In this document: in pieces, positions 37,397-46,599 of the stretch
Layout: the number at the start of each line of letters is the position of its first letter
How positions within the stretch are numbered: the stretch's first letter is position 1
Origin: Psychrobacillus vulpis
GTDB lineage: Bacteria; Bacillota; Bacilli; Bacillales_A; Planococcaceae
Assembly: GCF_006861825.1 (NCBI RefSeq)
Contig: NZ_VDGI01000007.1
Coordinates: 97,048-161,047 of the forward strand
Direction: 5' to 3'
DNA: 64,000 nucleotides
The notes under the pieces: generated by a model
Databases searched by the model: none
What the model saw: only the letters and a program-made list of their open reading frames with translations
Told to the model about the DNA's origin: nothing
Program-made: the position numbers and the translations under genes

Positions 37397-37621
37397 CGTT
37401 GATTCCCGCTACGGCGGACGCTTTTCGCGGGCATGGCTTCAGTCTCCTCGTCACTTCAAAAACATGTTCTCCTGCGATTACTCGTCGCAAAGACACCGGC
37501 CAAATAAAGTTCGGCCAGTGTCTTTCCTGCGGGGCCTTATGCTCATGCACCTGCCGCTTCGCTTTCGGTGCAGAAAACATCTGCTATTCCCGCAGAAGTC
37601 GCCGACTGCGCTCTCATCAAC
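37397..37621. repeat. Rearranged GC-rich repeat between azlC and azlD
   Basis: Pieces of the GC-rich family (GGCGGACGCTTTTCGCGGGC, TCAGTCTCCTCG, CTATTCCCGCAGAAGTCGCC) surround an extra insertion with a 13-position hairpin (37489-37501 with 37513-37525). Reading frames across it are artefacts of the repeat. Confidence 0.7.
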
Positions 37622-37856
37622 TTGTATGGATCTATTCATAATTGCAACTGTTTATAAGTAGAATGACGATCATTTGAATCGTAAGCGAAACAAAGATAGC
37701 ATGACTCTTTTACTCTATTTCTAAAAGAGAAAAACTTGCTCAAAAGATTCGACTCAGCGCTGAATGTTTACAATTATCACTATAAAATGCAGAAGGATGT
37801 ACTCCGTAAAATCAATAAATAGACAGAACATGATCCATTCTTCTAAACTAGATGGA

Positions 37857-37975
37857 TGGAGTGAAAAGCGGCGACTCCTGCGGGGAAAGCGAAGCAGACT
37901 AGACCCCGCACGTAGCGAAGCGTAGGAGGAGGCTCGTCGTTCGCCCGCGGAAAGCGTCCGCTTGTAACGGACTCC
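37857..37975. repeat. GC-rich repeat, GCGAA/TTCGC variant
   Basis: The core GGCGACTCCTGCGGGGAAAG runs to CGCCCGCGGAAAGCGTCCGC. It lacks the AGAAAATCG ends but has other inverted flanks. Where the 14.8-kb copies have GCGTT and AACGC, this one has GCGAA and TTCGC, keeping the pairing. Confidence 0.82.
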
Positions 37976-38216
37976 TTCGACAAAAGACCATGAATACTGT
38001 GTTCATGACATACCAAGTTTTTATACTTTCTTATCTTTTTAAGAAAAGCTCAAGCCCCTTTGTCAGCCCCGACAAGGAACGTATGGAAAAGTTGTATGCA
38101 GAAAAAAGTAAATGACAGTTTCTGAGTATTCATTGACCTAGAAAATGTGGACTGATGAGCTCGTCGTTTAGCATTATAAAAATATTGGCTAAATTTGCCG
38201 AAAGGAGCCTAAAGGG
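37976..38216. other. Gene-free spacer before azlD
   Basis: No gene or clear promoter is visible. A small hairpin (GTCAGCCCCGAC) lies near 38060. The azlD ribosome site AAAGGAG is at the end. Confidence 0.35.
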
Positions 38217-38525
38217 ATGGATGCATGGTATTGGTGGATGTTGCTCGGAATGGCTCTTGTCACATATATTCCGAGAGCTTTCCCACTTACTTTTTTAGAA
38301 GGGAAAGAATTACCTCCCGTTATTTCTGGGGTTTTACGTAATATACCTTTTGCAGTACTTGGAGCACTAATATTCCCAGCTATCTTATATGTGCAAGAAG
38401 GAAATTTTCTGTTTGGATTTATTGGCGGAGTTGTTGCATTTACACTTGCAATAATTTCATCTAATGTAATGGTCGTTGTATTAGGTACTATCGGTGTTTT
38501 AGCAATTTACAGTTTGTTGTTCTGA
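38217..38525 (+). CDS. azlD: AzlD family branched-chain amino-acid transport protein
   Basis: The 102-residue protein has four hydrophobic segments and the AzlD motif TYIPRAFPLTF near residue 17. It acts with the larger AzlC. AAAGGAG lies 10 bases before the ATG. It is complete, but the distance from azlC means it needs its own promoter or long readthrough across structured repeats. Confidence 0.87.
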   Translation: MDAWYWWMLLGMALVTYIPRAFPLTFLEGKELPPVISGVLRNIPFAVLGALIFPAILYVQEGNFLFGFIGGVVAFTLAIISSNVMVVVLGTIGVLAIYSLLF

Positions 38526-38626
38526 TTATTCGGAATTATTTTATTTTTAAAATTTACTTGACTACGATATTTATAATGTTTAAAGTTGGTATCAATTCTT
38601 ACAACAATTACATAGTACATCACTTT

Positions 38627-38733
38627 CTTATCAAGAGAAACCGAGGGACAGGCCCTTTGACGTTTCGGCAACAGATTCATATTATTGAAAACTGTGCCAA
38701 TTCCTGCAAGCTAGTATCGCTTGAAAGATGAGA
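38627..38733 (+). promoter_or_regulatory. SAM-I riboswitch (S-box) of the met operon
   Basis: Conserved elements appear in order: CTTATCAAGAGAAACCGAGG, GGCAACAG preceded by GACGTTTC, the CTGTGCCAATTCCTGCAAGC block, and GCTTGAAAGATGAGA. S-boxes bind S-adenosylmethionine and switch off sulfur-amino-acid genes. A terminator follows at 38759-38812. Confidence 0.96.
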
Positions 38734-38758
38734 ACGAGATGGTTTTTCGTATAATCGA

Positions 38759-38812
38759 AGAGCTTTCTTTTTCTTATCCAATTTTTAGATAAGATTAAGA
38801 AAGCTCTTTTTC
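38759..38812 (+). terminator. Riboswitch-controlled terminator before metN
   Basis: Outer arms 38759-38769 and 38797-38807 pair perfectly, an inner CTTATC/GATAAG helix extends the stem, and a U-run follows. This is the expression platform of the S-box. Confidence 0.9.
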
Positions 38813-38888
38813 GTTCCTTTTTAGAAAGTAAGATGACTGCAACGATTGTCTGTAAAGAATCATCATTGAAATAACAGGAGGTTGTGAC

Positions 38889-39914
38889 ATGATTGATTTC
38901 AAAAATGTATCCAAGACTTTTCGTCTTGGCAAACGGGAGGTGCATGCAGTCAATAATGTTTCTCTAACAGTGAACGAAGGAGAAATATTTGGGGTTATCG
39001 GGTTTAGCGGTGCTGGTAAAAGCACATTGCTGCGACTAGTAAACTTATTAGAGCGACCGACAACGGGAACTGTTTACATTCAAAATATCGATGTAAACTC
39101 ACTGTCATCGAAAGAGCTGCGAGCACGAAGACAGAACATCGGGATGATTTTCCAAAACTTTAATTTATTTAACTCTCGAACAGTTGCCGGAAATATTGCG
39201 TATCCGCTTAAGCTTACCGGTTTATCAAAACAGGGAATAAAAAATCGAGTAGAGGAGCTCCTAAGATTCGTAGGTCTTTCTGATAAAGCAAATGACTTTC
39301 CAAATCAATTATCAGGTGGCCAAAAACAACGTGTAGGAATTGCACGAGCACTTGCCACATCACCAGATATACTTATTTGCGATGAAGCAACTTCTGCACT
39401 CGATCCGGAAACAACAGCGGAAATTTTAAAATTATTAAAAAAGGTCAATAAAGATCTTGGCATTACAATTTTGCTTATTACACATGAAATGCACGTCATT
39501 CAATCCATTTGTCACAAAGTAGCGGTTATGGAGAACGGTGAAGTAATTGAATCAGGAGATGTATTTGATGTATTTACAAATCCACAGCATTTAACAACTC
39601 AGCGTTTTATTCAATCTGTTCAACAAGATTTGCCTTCTGTAAATATTTTGAACGAATGGCGATTAAGAGGTGGCAAAAAGTTATTTCGGGTCATTTTTAA
39701 AGGAGACATTACGAATGATGCAGTTCTCTCTCAAGTTACTCAAAAACACCAAGTTCATTTCAATATCGTTTATGGCTCTGTTCGAGAACTGCAGGAAAAG
39801 CTCTTCGGAAATTTACTCATCTCTTTTGAAGGTAACCAAGATGCAATTCAAAATACATTGGACGAACTAAAAACAATCGTTGACATAGAGGAGGTTGTGC
39901 AACATGAAGGTTGA
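38889..39914 (+). CDS. metN: Methionine ABC transporter ATPase MetN
   Basis: The 341-residue ATPase energises methionine uptake. It has Walker A GFSGAGKST (about residues 38-46), signature LSGGQKQRVGIARAL, Walker B ILICDEATSAL and H-loop ITHEMHV. A C-terminal NIL domain (about residues 255-341) matches MetN and senses methionine in relatives. CAGGAGG lies about 8 bases before the ATG. It is the first gene after the S-box. Confidence 0.96.
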   Translation: MIDFKNVSKTFRLGKREVHAVNNVSLTVNEGEIFGVIGFSGAGKSTLLRLVNLLERPTTGTVYIQNIDVNSLSSKELRARRQNIGMIFQNFNLFNSRTVAGNIAYPLKLTGLSKQGIKNRVEELLRFVGLSDKANDFPNQLSGGQKQRVGIARALATSPDILICDEATSALDPETTAEILKLLKKVNKDLGITILLITHEMHVIQSICHKVAVMENGEVIESGDVFDVFTNPQHLTTQRFIQSVQQDLPSVNILNEWRLRGGKKLFRVIFKGDITNDAVLSQVTQKHQVHFNIVYGSVRELQEKLFGNLLISFEGNQDAIQNTLDELKTIVDIEEVVQHEG

Positions 39915-40566
39915 TTGGACTACATTTTGGCCGAGAATTGTCGAGTCTACTGGTGAAACAGTTGTCATGGTAATTGCCACCCTCGTTTTTGGTTCCATTC
40001 TTGGAATAGCAATCGGCTTATTACTTTTCGTAACACGAGAAAAAAACATCTTAGAAAACAAGCTTGTATTCCAAGTGTTAAATATTTTGATTAATATTAT
40101 TCGGCCTATTCCCTTCATTATTTTCTTAGTTGCAATTTCTCAACTAACTAGATTGGTTATAGGGACAACTATAGGAACAGCAGCTGCTATTTTTCCCATG
40201 ACGATTGTCGCAAGCTTTTCAATAGCACGGGTTGTTGAAAATAATTTAGTCAGTATTGACCCTGGAGTAATAGAAGCAGCACAAGCGATGGGTGCAAGTC
40301 CACTGCGCATCATATTTACTGTTTTAATACCGGAAGCACTCGGTCCTTTAATTTTAGGACTTACGTTTATTACAGTCAGTCTAATTGATTTCTCCGCAGT
40401 AGCGGGAACAGTTGGCGGAGGCGGTTTAGGGCATGTTGCTATGACTTACGGATATCAGCGCTTTGATGGAAGCGTCATGCTTGTAACAGTAATAATATTA
40501 ATCATTCTAGTTCAGCTAGCTCAATGGCTTGGCAATACGCTATCAAGAAAATTCATGAGACGTTAA
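39904..40566 (+). CDS. metI: Methionine ABC transporter permease MetI
   Basis: The 220-residue permease has about five membrane helices and an EAA loop (EAAQAMGASPLRIIF near residue 123). The TLVFGSILGIAIGLLLFVTR helix and FSAVAGTVGGGGLGHVA segment are typical of MetI/MetP. I chose ATG 39904, which has GAGGAGG upstream and overlaps metN by 11 bases. The TTG at 39895 lies too close to that site. Confidence 0.95.
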   Translation: MKVDWTTFWPRIVESTGETVVMVIATLVFGSILGIAIGLLLFVTREKNILENKLVFQVLNILINIIRPIPFIIFLVAISQLTRLVIGTTIGTAAAIFPMTIVASFSIARVVENNLVSIDPGVIEAAQAMGASPLRIIFTVLIPEALGPLILGLTFITVSLIDFSAVAGTVGGGGLGHVAMTYGYQRFDGSVMLVTVIILIILVQLAQWLGNTLSRKFMRR

Positions 40567-40609
40567 TACGAAAAATTCGACTAGGTTTGGACTAAAGGAG
40601 AGAAAGAAA

Positions 40610-41482
40610 ATGAAAAAATTAAGCTTATTCATATTGGTACTTATTACAGCACTTGTACTTGCAGCTTGTGGAAATGACAACAATAGCGAAGCATCCACAG
40701 ACAAAGAAAAAGTAAAAGTAAAAATCGGAGTAAACGGTTCGGATGGTGTTCAATGGCCAATCTTAAAAGAAAAAGCAGCAAAGGAAGGTATTAATATTGA
40801 GTTAGTAGAGTTTGCGGATTACACATTGCCAAATAATGCTCTTGCACAAGGAGATATTGATTTGAATGCATTTCAACACTTGGCATTCCTTGCCCAATCC
40901 GTAAAAGAAAGCGGCAATGATATCGTTCCAATTGGCTCCACTATGTTTGCACCACTTGGACTTTATTCGGAAAAAATAAAAGATATTTCGGAAATTAAAA
41001 AAGGAGATAAAATTGCAATTCCAGATGATCCTTCAAACCAAGCTCGTGCACTTCGTCTACTAGAAGCCGGAAAACTTATAACACTGGCAGATGATTTCGG
41101 TCAATTTGGAGATCCTTCGAAAATTGCAGAAAACCCATTAAATCTTGAAATTATTCCGATGGTCGCTCAACAAACACCACGTGTTCTACCAGATGTAACT
41201 GCAGCAATTATAAATAATGGTGTAGCTGGTCAAGCTGGCTTCTCTCCTGGAGAAGATCCAATTTTCAAAGAATCAGGAGATAACAAATCTACTTACCCTT
41301 ATGTTAACTTGATAGCTGCTCGTGAAGAAGATAAAAACAACGAAACATTCAAACGAATTGTAGAACTATATCAAGAAGATGATATTAAAGATGCCGTTAC
41401 AAAAGATACAAAAGGCGGTTCATTCCTTGTGAAATTATCTCAAGAAGAATTAGATAACACATTCAACGATTTATTAAAATAA
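40610..41482 (+). CDS. metQ: Methionine-binding lipoprotein MetQ
   Basis: The 290-residue NlpA-family binding protein delivers methionine to MetNI. The lipobox LAAC gives lipid-modified Cys21. GVNGSDGVQWP, NAFQHLAFL and PDDPSNQARALRLL are family landmarks. AAAGGAG precedes the ATG. It lies 43 bp after metI. Confidence 0.95.
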   Translation: MKKLSLFILVLITALVLAACGNDNNSEASTDKEKVKVKIGVNGSDGVQWPILKEKAAKEGINIELVEFADYTLPNNALAQGDIDLNAFQHLAFLAQSVKESGNDIVPIGSTMFAPLGLYSEKIKDISEIKKGDKIAIPDDPSNQARALRLLEAGKLITLADDFGQFGDPSKIAENPLNLEIIPMVAQQTPRVLPDVTAAIINNGVAGQAGFSPGEDPIFKESGDNKSTYPYVNLIAAREEDKNNETFKRIVELYQEDDIKDAVTKDTKGGSFLVKLSQEELDNTFNDLLK

Positions 41483-41495
41483 AGGAGGAAAAAAT

Positions 41496-42701
41496 ATGAG
41501 TATAACAGTTGATAGTAGATTACTAATTGAAAAATCCATCGAAGATAATCGAAATTTGTACATTCAAACAAGCCAGGACATCCATGCAAATCCTGAAATC
41601 GGAAATGAAGAAGTCTACGCGAGTGGTAGACATATTGAGCTTCTGGAAAATGCAGGATTTCATGTTACGAAGGCGGTTGCTGGACACGAAACATCGTTCT
41701 TTGCAGTTAAGGAAAATGGAAAAGAAGGTCCAACCGTAGCTTTTCTAGCAGAATATGATGCATTACCAGGTCTTGGTCACGCTTGTGGCCATAATATTAT
41801 TGGAACAACTAGTGTTGCAGCTGGAATTGCATTAGCAGAAACGCTTGAACAAACGGGAGGTCGAGTTGTCGTTCTTGGCACCCCTGCAGAAGAAGGTGGA
41901 CCTAACGGAAGCGCAAAAGGTAGTTTTGTAAAACATGGCTTCTTAAAAGACATCGATGTCGCTCTCATGATACATCCAAGTGGCAAAACCTCTCTAACAG
42001 GAGAAACACTTGCAGTAGATCCATTAGATTTTCATTTCTATGGAAAAGCTGCCCATGCTTCCGGATCACCAGAACAAGGAATCAACGCACTGGATGCAGT
42101 TATTCAACTTTTTAATGGTATTAATGCACTCCGACAGCAATTGCCATCTGACGTCCGGATACATGGCATTATTACACATGGTGGAGATGCACCGAATATT
42201 ATTCCCGACTACGCATCCGCTCGTTTTTATATAAGAGCGGACACTTGGAATAAAACAGAAAACGTTTCGGAAAAGGTAAAAGCCATAGCAAATGGAGCAG
42301 CATTAGCAACAGGAGCCTCTGTGAAAATTGAACGTTTTCAAAATGAAGTGCAAGACTTCGTATTAAATTCCGTATTAGATGAGGTTCTTCATACGGAACT
42401 TGAAGCAGTAGGAGAATTTGTCCATACGGAAAAACGAAAAGGTAAAGGTTCAACCGATGCAGGTAACATCAGTTATGTTGTACCAACAGCCCATCCCCAT
42501 ATTAAAATTGGACCAGATGATCTAATAGCACATACGATTGAATTTAGAGATGCAGCAAAATCAGAATTAGGTGACGAAGCGGTTATTAAAGGTGCAAAAG
42601 CATTAGCAGTGGTTGGTTATCGAATTTTAACAGACGCAGAGTTATTGCATAATGTTCGAAAAGAATTTGAAGCGGCACTTTCCCGAAAACAAGAGCAATA
42701 A
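41496..42701 (+). CDS. M20 family amidohydrolase in the methionine operon
   Basis: The 401-residue zinc hydrolase belongs to the AbgB/ACY1L2-like branch of M20. Metal-site motifs are LGHACGHN (near residue 95), TPAEEGG (near residue 131) and the late SSTDAGN-like GSTDAGNIS (near 314). A dimerisation domain starts at HFYGKAAHASGSP. AAAGGAGG lies 9 bases before the ATG, 13 bp after metQ, so it belongs to the S-box operon. It may release methionine or homologues from N-acyl or dipeptide forms brought in by MetNIQ. This is inferred from context only. Confidence 0.87.
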   Translation: MSITVDSRLLIEKSIEDNRNLYIQTSQDIHANPEIGNEEVYASGRHIELLENAGFHVTKAVAGHETSFFAVKENGKEGPTVAFLAEYDALPGLGHACGHNIIGTTSVAAGIALAETLEQTGGRVVVLGTPAEEGGPNGSAKGSFVKHGFLKDIDVALMIHPSGKTSLTGETLAVDPLDFHFYGKAAHASGSPEQGINALDAVIQLFNGINALRQQLPSDVRIHGIITHGGDAPNIIPDYASARFYIRADTWNKTENVSEKVKAIANGAALATGASVKIERFQNEVQDFVLNSVLDEVLHTELEAVGEFVHTEKRKGKGSTDAGNISYVVPTAHPHIKIGPDDLIAHTIEFRDAAKSELGDEAVIKGAKALAVVGYRILTDAELLHNVRKEFEAALSRKQEQ

Positions 42702-42743
42702 ATAATAGAGTTCGGTGCGAAATAGGCATTCGTTGGTGTGATT

Positions 42744-42806
42744 TTGCGATTCGATAGGATGAGCTTGCGATTTGCGCTCTTGAGTTTGCGATTCAGAGAA
42801 ATTTGG
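42744..42806. repeat. 21-bp degenerate tandem repeat, three units
   Basis: TTGCGATT recurs at 42744, 42765 and 42786, exactly 21 bp apart. Read on the minus strand the units are AATCGCAA with CTCA-type ends, similar to the array at 63.7 kb. Confidence 0.75.
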
Positions 42807-42834
42807 AAAAGTGAGCACTTGTTGATTGGAGCGG

Positions 42835-42937
42835 AGGGCGACGACTCCTGCGGGAATAGCGTGAGTCTTGAGACCCTGCAGGGAGCATAGCGACCGAAGA
42901 GGCTCAAGCCACGCCCGCGGAAAGCGTTCGCCAGCAG
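42835..42937. repeat. GC-rich repeat, GCGTG/CACGC variant
   Basis: The core GGCGACGACTCCTGCGGG runs to CCACGCCCGCGGAAAGCG. Its helix strands are GCGTG and CACGC, and CTTGAG pairs with CTCAAG. It sits between the met operon and csbA. Confidence 0.82.
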
Positions 42938-42978
42938 CGAAAATCACTTCTTTCAATGATTATTTCATTTTAAATAAG

Positions 42979-43010
42979 AAAAATCCGTCTTAATGAGAGG
43001 CGGATTTTTT
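42979..43010 (-). terminator. Terminator overlapping the csbA stop
   Basis: Arms around AAAAATCCG and CGGATTTTT flank the csbA stop codon. A T-run follows on the minus strand. Confidence 0.65.
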
Positions 43011-43253
43011 CTTATTTTTATTTCGATTCTTCATATGGGTAGCATACCAAAATCCTAACGTTAAGGATGCTGCATCTAAAATATATATCCACCATCTATG
43101 TGTGTGACCTGCATAAACAGAAGCTGCAAATAAGGCAACTGTCAATATTAACGCGACATAATGATTAAATGTGATGCGTGTAAATAATACGACGAGCAGT
43201 GCCGGAGCAAAAATAGCTAATGTTATTTGAGTGGATAAAGATAATGTTTCCAT
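42990..43253 (-). CDS. csbA: CsbA-like small membrane protein
   Basis: The 87-residue protein has three hydrophobic segments, a VLFTRITFNHYVA motif near residue 22 and a basic tail (MKNRNKNKKK). The pattern matches my memory of B. subtilis CsbA, a sigma-B-controlled protein of unknown function encoded near minJ. GGAGGG lies about 5 bases before the ATG, 10 bp after minJ. Confidence 0.7.
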   Translation of the reverse strand: METLSLSTQITLAIFAPALLVVLFTRITFNHYVALILTVALFAASVYAGHTHRWWIYILDAASLTLGFWYATHMKNRNKNKKKSASH

Positions 43254-43263
43254 AGGCCCTCCT

Positions 43264-44430
43264 CTATCTTACTAATATTAAGCCTAGACGATAATGATCG
43301 TGTCTAAACAAAATATGCTGACGCAAACGGAGCTCTCCATTAATATCTAACACTTCTAGGCGACAATGTGCTGCATTTATTTGAACTGCCTCATATAATT
43401 CTTGCTCGTCTGTCACTTTTTGTCCGTTTACTTTGACAATACGTTCTCCGATAAGAAGTCCCATTTTCTCGGCTGGTGAATCTGCTAGAACTCCTGCTAT
43501 CATAACACCATCCGACTGTGGAGAAACGGCAAACGTTCCTGACATTTCTTTCTTATATAAGATATACGAAATGATTAATCTTGCTAATACACCAAATACG
43601 AGTGCAATTCCACTAATAATTGGGTTAATATAACCTACTGCCGCTATTATTGTAATAACAATTCCTAGTAACCAAACCTTTTTCCCATAATCTTGAAAAA
43701 ATTGAACAGGTAGAGTTCGTCTACTTTTTTGCTGAAATCCAATGACAAATGGAAACAAAATAAGCGAAAAAGTAGATTCACCAAGCCTGAATTGTGGCCA
43801 ATATGGAATATATGTAGAAATGACATCTCCTGGTATTACTAGCAACACTGGTAAAAGCCATAACCGCTTCGTCACGTATTCTATCGCTTCACTTCCCCTT
43901 GAAGTGGCTACTAATTTAGGGGAAGCATTCGAATTGCCATGCTTCTGAATGAGGATTCCTTCCGCTATTACTAATAATCCTGCTAAAATTGCTATTGGAA
44001 TTACTGCTTCTTGCATTATATCAAGTCCTGTTAATTTCCACGGTAGGATATCAAAAGACCAATCGTATACATACATTACATACAATGTTATTGAACCCAA
44101 TGCCATCGCATAAATAACGGAACCAAGCTGGTATGTGAAAATCAAAATAAATAATATCAACCAAGCACTAAATATGTAAAGCCAAGGAATTGGAACGACA
44201 ATCCCTACACCAACACTTATGACAGATAGAATAATTGCCCAAACATACCCCTCTAGTAAGCGCTTCGATTCTGTCCATCCCCATAGGATTCTTGTTCGAA
44301 AATGCTTTCTTTCTCTCTTTACGCGAAAATAACCTATTAATATGGAGAAAAGAAGCGTGATATATACAGCTGGATGGAGGAAAAACCGCCCTATTCCTTT
44401 TGCCAATTCGATTAAAATTTCTTCTACCAT
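43264..44430 (-). CDS. minJ: MinJ-like topological determinant of cell division (membrane PDZ protein)
   Basis: The predicted 388-residue protein has about eight membrane helices over residues 10-290, then a C-terminal PDZ domain (about 295-375, with VLADSPAEKMGLLIGERIV). In B. subtilis MinJ links DivIVA to MinCD at the poles and septum. I chose ATG 44430 with GGGAGGAGG 6-8 bases upstream; the TTG at 44451 starts within that site. Its place beside ctpB supports the name. Confidence 0.88.
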   Translation of the reverse strand: MVEEILIELAKGIGRFFLHPAVYITLLFSILIGYFRVKRERKHFRTRILWGWTESKRLLEGYVWAIILSVISVGVGIVVPIPWLYIFSAWLILFILIFTYQLGSVIYAMALGSITLYVMYVYDWSFDILPWKLTGLDIMQEAVIPIAILAGLLVIAEGILIQKHGNSNASPKLVATSRGSEAIEYVTKRLWLLPVLLVIPGDVISTYIPYWPQFRLGESTFSLILFPFVIGFQQKSRRTLPVQFFQDYGKKVWLLGIVITIIAAVGYINPIISGIALVFGVLARLIISYILYKKEMSGTFAVSPQSDGVMIAGVLADSPAEKMGLLIGERIVKVNGQKVTDEQELYEAVQINAAHCRLEVLDINGELRLRQHILFRHDHYRLGLILVR

Positions 44431-44512
44431 ACGCAACCTCCTCCCTTGCAACTACCTTTCCTTTCATTGTAACAAACGAGGAGTGCTTTGCGTATAGGAT
44501 TTTAGAATAACT

Positions 44513-45934
44513 TTATTTTTTCATTTCATGCACTAAATAACTTATTCCCATTTGTAATTGTTTATCATTTTCTTTCCTTGCTTTATATTCGACAATTGTT
44601 TTGGAAAGTGATTGAAATAATGCATCGTCTATTTCTTTTTTAGGACTGAGGCTTCGCTCTTGACGATATTTATCCACTGCATCTGTCGTATCTTCATCAT
44701 AGTAGCCATCTTTTCGAACAATATTATATCCTAAAGCTGCTAGTACATTTTGCACGTATTTTATTTCTTCACCATAATCGCCAACACGAAATTCGCCATG
44801 AAGATATTTTACATCCATTGTATACAATTCATCTTGCTCTATTTTTAAATCTGCTTCTATCCCTTTACTATGAATCCATTCTTGTTTTGGAGTTAGCCAT
44901 TTATGTGTAGAGATTTTCAACTTTCCACCATTAGAGAGTGGATGTGTTTCTTGTACAGTTCCCTTCCCATAGCTTGTTTCTCCAATAATCATCGCACGTT
45001 TATTGTCTTTTAACGCTCCTGCTAACACTTCACTCGCAGATGCACTTCCACCGTTTTGTAATAAAACTACTGGAATTTTCTTTAGATAAGGCTTTTCCTT
45101 ACTTTCTGTATTTAACATCTCTAGTACACCTTTTGCATCCTGCATATATGCGAATGTCTTTCCATTTTCAAGTAAAGTACCAATAACGGAAGAAACACTA
45201 TATAAATATCCCCCCGGATTTCCCCTTACGTCGATTAGTAATCCATCTATTCCTCTATCTACTAATGCTTTTGTTTGTTTCAGCCATTCTTCACCTGTTT
45301 TTTCTCCAAATAAAGAAATTGTGACGATTCCAATAGAAAAGTCATCGGCTTCATACACTTCACTCGTTACAGTATGCATGGCAATCGTTTCTCGTTTCAT
45401 ATGTAGCTCTACATGGCGTTCTTCACTTGAACGATAAACTGTCATTTTCAAACTTGTACCTTTTTCTCCGCTAAGCATTTTTACGAGCTCTGCCATTGTC
45501 TTTCCATCCAGTCTTTCTCCATTAACCCGAACAATTTCATCTTGTGGCTTTAATCCTGCTTTGAATGCAGGTGAATCTTTCAAAGGAGAAACGACAATAA
45601 ATTTTCCACCAGAGAGTGTTATTTCTACTCCAATTCCGACGCGTTCCTCTGCGAGTGATGCTTCGTGTGCCAAGGCCTCTTCTTTTGTTAAATACGTACT
45701 ATGAGGATCTTCTAAAGCTTCTGCCATCCCACGTATTGCACCTTCAACGATAATATTATCTTTTTTGGAAAACACAGCTTCTTTTTTTATTAATTGAAAC
45801 GCTTCATCAATCACTTGACTGTTACTAACGATTGATGATGCTTGTTTATCCGAAGGCTTCCCAATCCAAAAATACAAAACACCAAGCAAAATAATTAACA
45901 AAAAAACGTATAAAAAAATCCGACTTTTGCGCAA
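44513..45934 (-). CDS. ctpB: Carboxy-terminal processing protease CtpB (S41)
   Basis: The 473-residue secreted or membrane-tethered protease has an N-terminal helix (residues 6-24), a PDZ domain (about 95-170, with SPAFKAGLKPQDEIV), and an S41 core with the Ser-Lys dyad in QNGGSASASEVLAG and SYGKGTVQE. A peptidoglycan-binding domain (about 390-450, with VLAALGYNIVRKDGYYDEDT) closes it. CtpB cleaves SpoIVFA during sporulation in B. subtilis. Confidence 0.93.
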   Translation of the reverse strand: MRKSRIFLYVFLLIILLGVLYFWIGKPSDKQASSIVSNSQVIDEAFQLIKKEAVFSKKDNIIVEGAIRGMAEALEDPHSTYLTKEEALAHEASLAEERVGIGVEITLSGGKFIVVSPLKDSPAFKAGLKPQDEIVRVNGERLDGKTMAELVKMLSGEKGTSLKMTVYRSSEERHVELHMKRETIAMHTVTSEVYEADDFSIGIVTISLFGEKTGEEWLKQTKALVDRGIDGLLIDVRGNPGGYLYSVSSVIGTLLENGKTFAYMQDAKGVLEMLNTESKEKPYLKKIPVVLLQNGGSASASEVLAGALKDNKRAMIIGETSYGKGTVQETHPLSNGGKLKISTHKWLTPKQEWIHSKGIEADLKIEQDELYTMDVKYLHGEFRVGDYGEEIKYVQNVLAALGYNIVRKDGYYDEDTTDAVDKYRQERSLSPKKEIDDALFQSLSKTIVEYKARKENDKQLQMGISYLVHEMKK

Positions 45935-46005
45935 GCTATACCTCCTACTTTTCCACTAATATATGTGGTGAAAGTAGAGTTTAATACTCGCGCAAAAATC
46001 GGTTC

Positions 46006-46581
46006 TTATTTAAGGTTTTTAACAAAATCCGCCAACATTTGCTCATCCATTGGACCGACAATTTTATTTTGGATAGTTCCAGTTGTATCAATCATATATG
46101 TAGTTGGAATCGTAATAGCTCGATAAGTTTCTCCTACTTTACCTTCCTCATCTAAAGGGATAGGAAAACTTAAGGCATAATCCTCTTGAAACGCTTTCAC
46201 TTTATCAATTCCAACATCGGAACTTGTCAAATTAACTGCTAAAATTTCCACGTTTTCTTGTTCCGCCATATCTTCATAATAGTTCTGCATATGTGGCATT
46301 TCTGCTTTACAAGGTGGGCACCACGTTGCCCAAAAGTTTAATACAACTTTCTTCCCCTTATAATCAGACAATTTTACCTTTTTACCATCTAGTGTAGTAA
46401 GCGTAAAGTTAGGTGCACTATCACCTTTCCCAATACCCTCATTCGCAGGATTTGTAGCTAGATCAGTTCCCATTTGTTCATTGGAAAATGCTTCTGTTTT
46501 GTCTACATTATTTCGAACAAAAGAGATTGTAGCGATGGCAACTAGACATCCGATGATTACTAAACCAACTATTTTCTTCAC
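46006..46581 (-). CDS. TlpA/ResA-type thiol-disulfide oxidoreductase
   Basis: The 191-residue protein has an N-terminal membrane anchor (residues 4-22) and an extracytoplasmic thioredoxin fold with the active site ATWCPPCKAEMP near residue 92 and the cis-Pro segment AITIPTTYMID. ResA-like proteins reduce apocytochrome c thiols. A c-type cytochrome gene (cccB) lies 5 kb away. It could alternatively serve another secreted thiol protein. AGGAGG-type sequence precedes the ATG. Confidence 0.87.
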   Translation of the reverse strand: MKKIVGLVIIGCLVAIATISFVRNNVDKTEAFSNEQMGTDLATNPANEGIGKGDSAPNFTLTTLDGKKVKLSDYKGKKVVLNFWATWCPPCKAEMPHMQNYYEDMAEQENVEILAVNLTSSDVGIDKVKAFQEDYALSFPIPLDEEGKVGETYRAITIPTTYMIDTTGTIQNKIVGPMDEQMLADFVKNLK

Positions 46582-46599
46582 AATATTTCCTCCGAATTT

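Noticed and set aside
37311..37661. Three overlapping frames of 65-89 codons between azlC and azlD
   Set aside because: They follow rearranged GC-rich repeat sequence, are cysteine- and arginine-rich in all frames and lack ribosome sites.
42617..42956. Minus-strand frames of about 100 codons after the M20 gene
   Set aside because: They cross the 21-bp repeats and a GC-rich repeat and overlap the M20 gene; no ribosome site.
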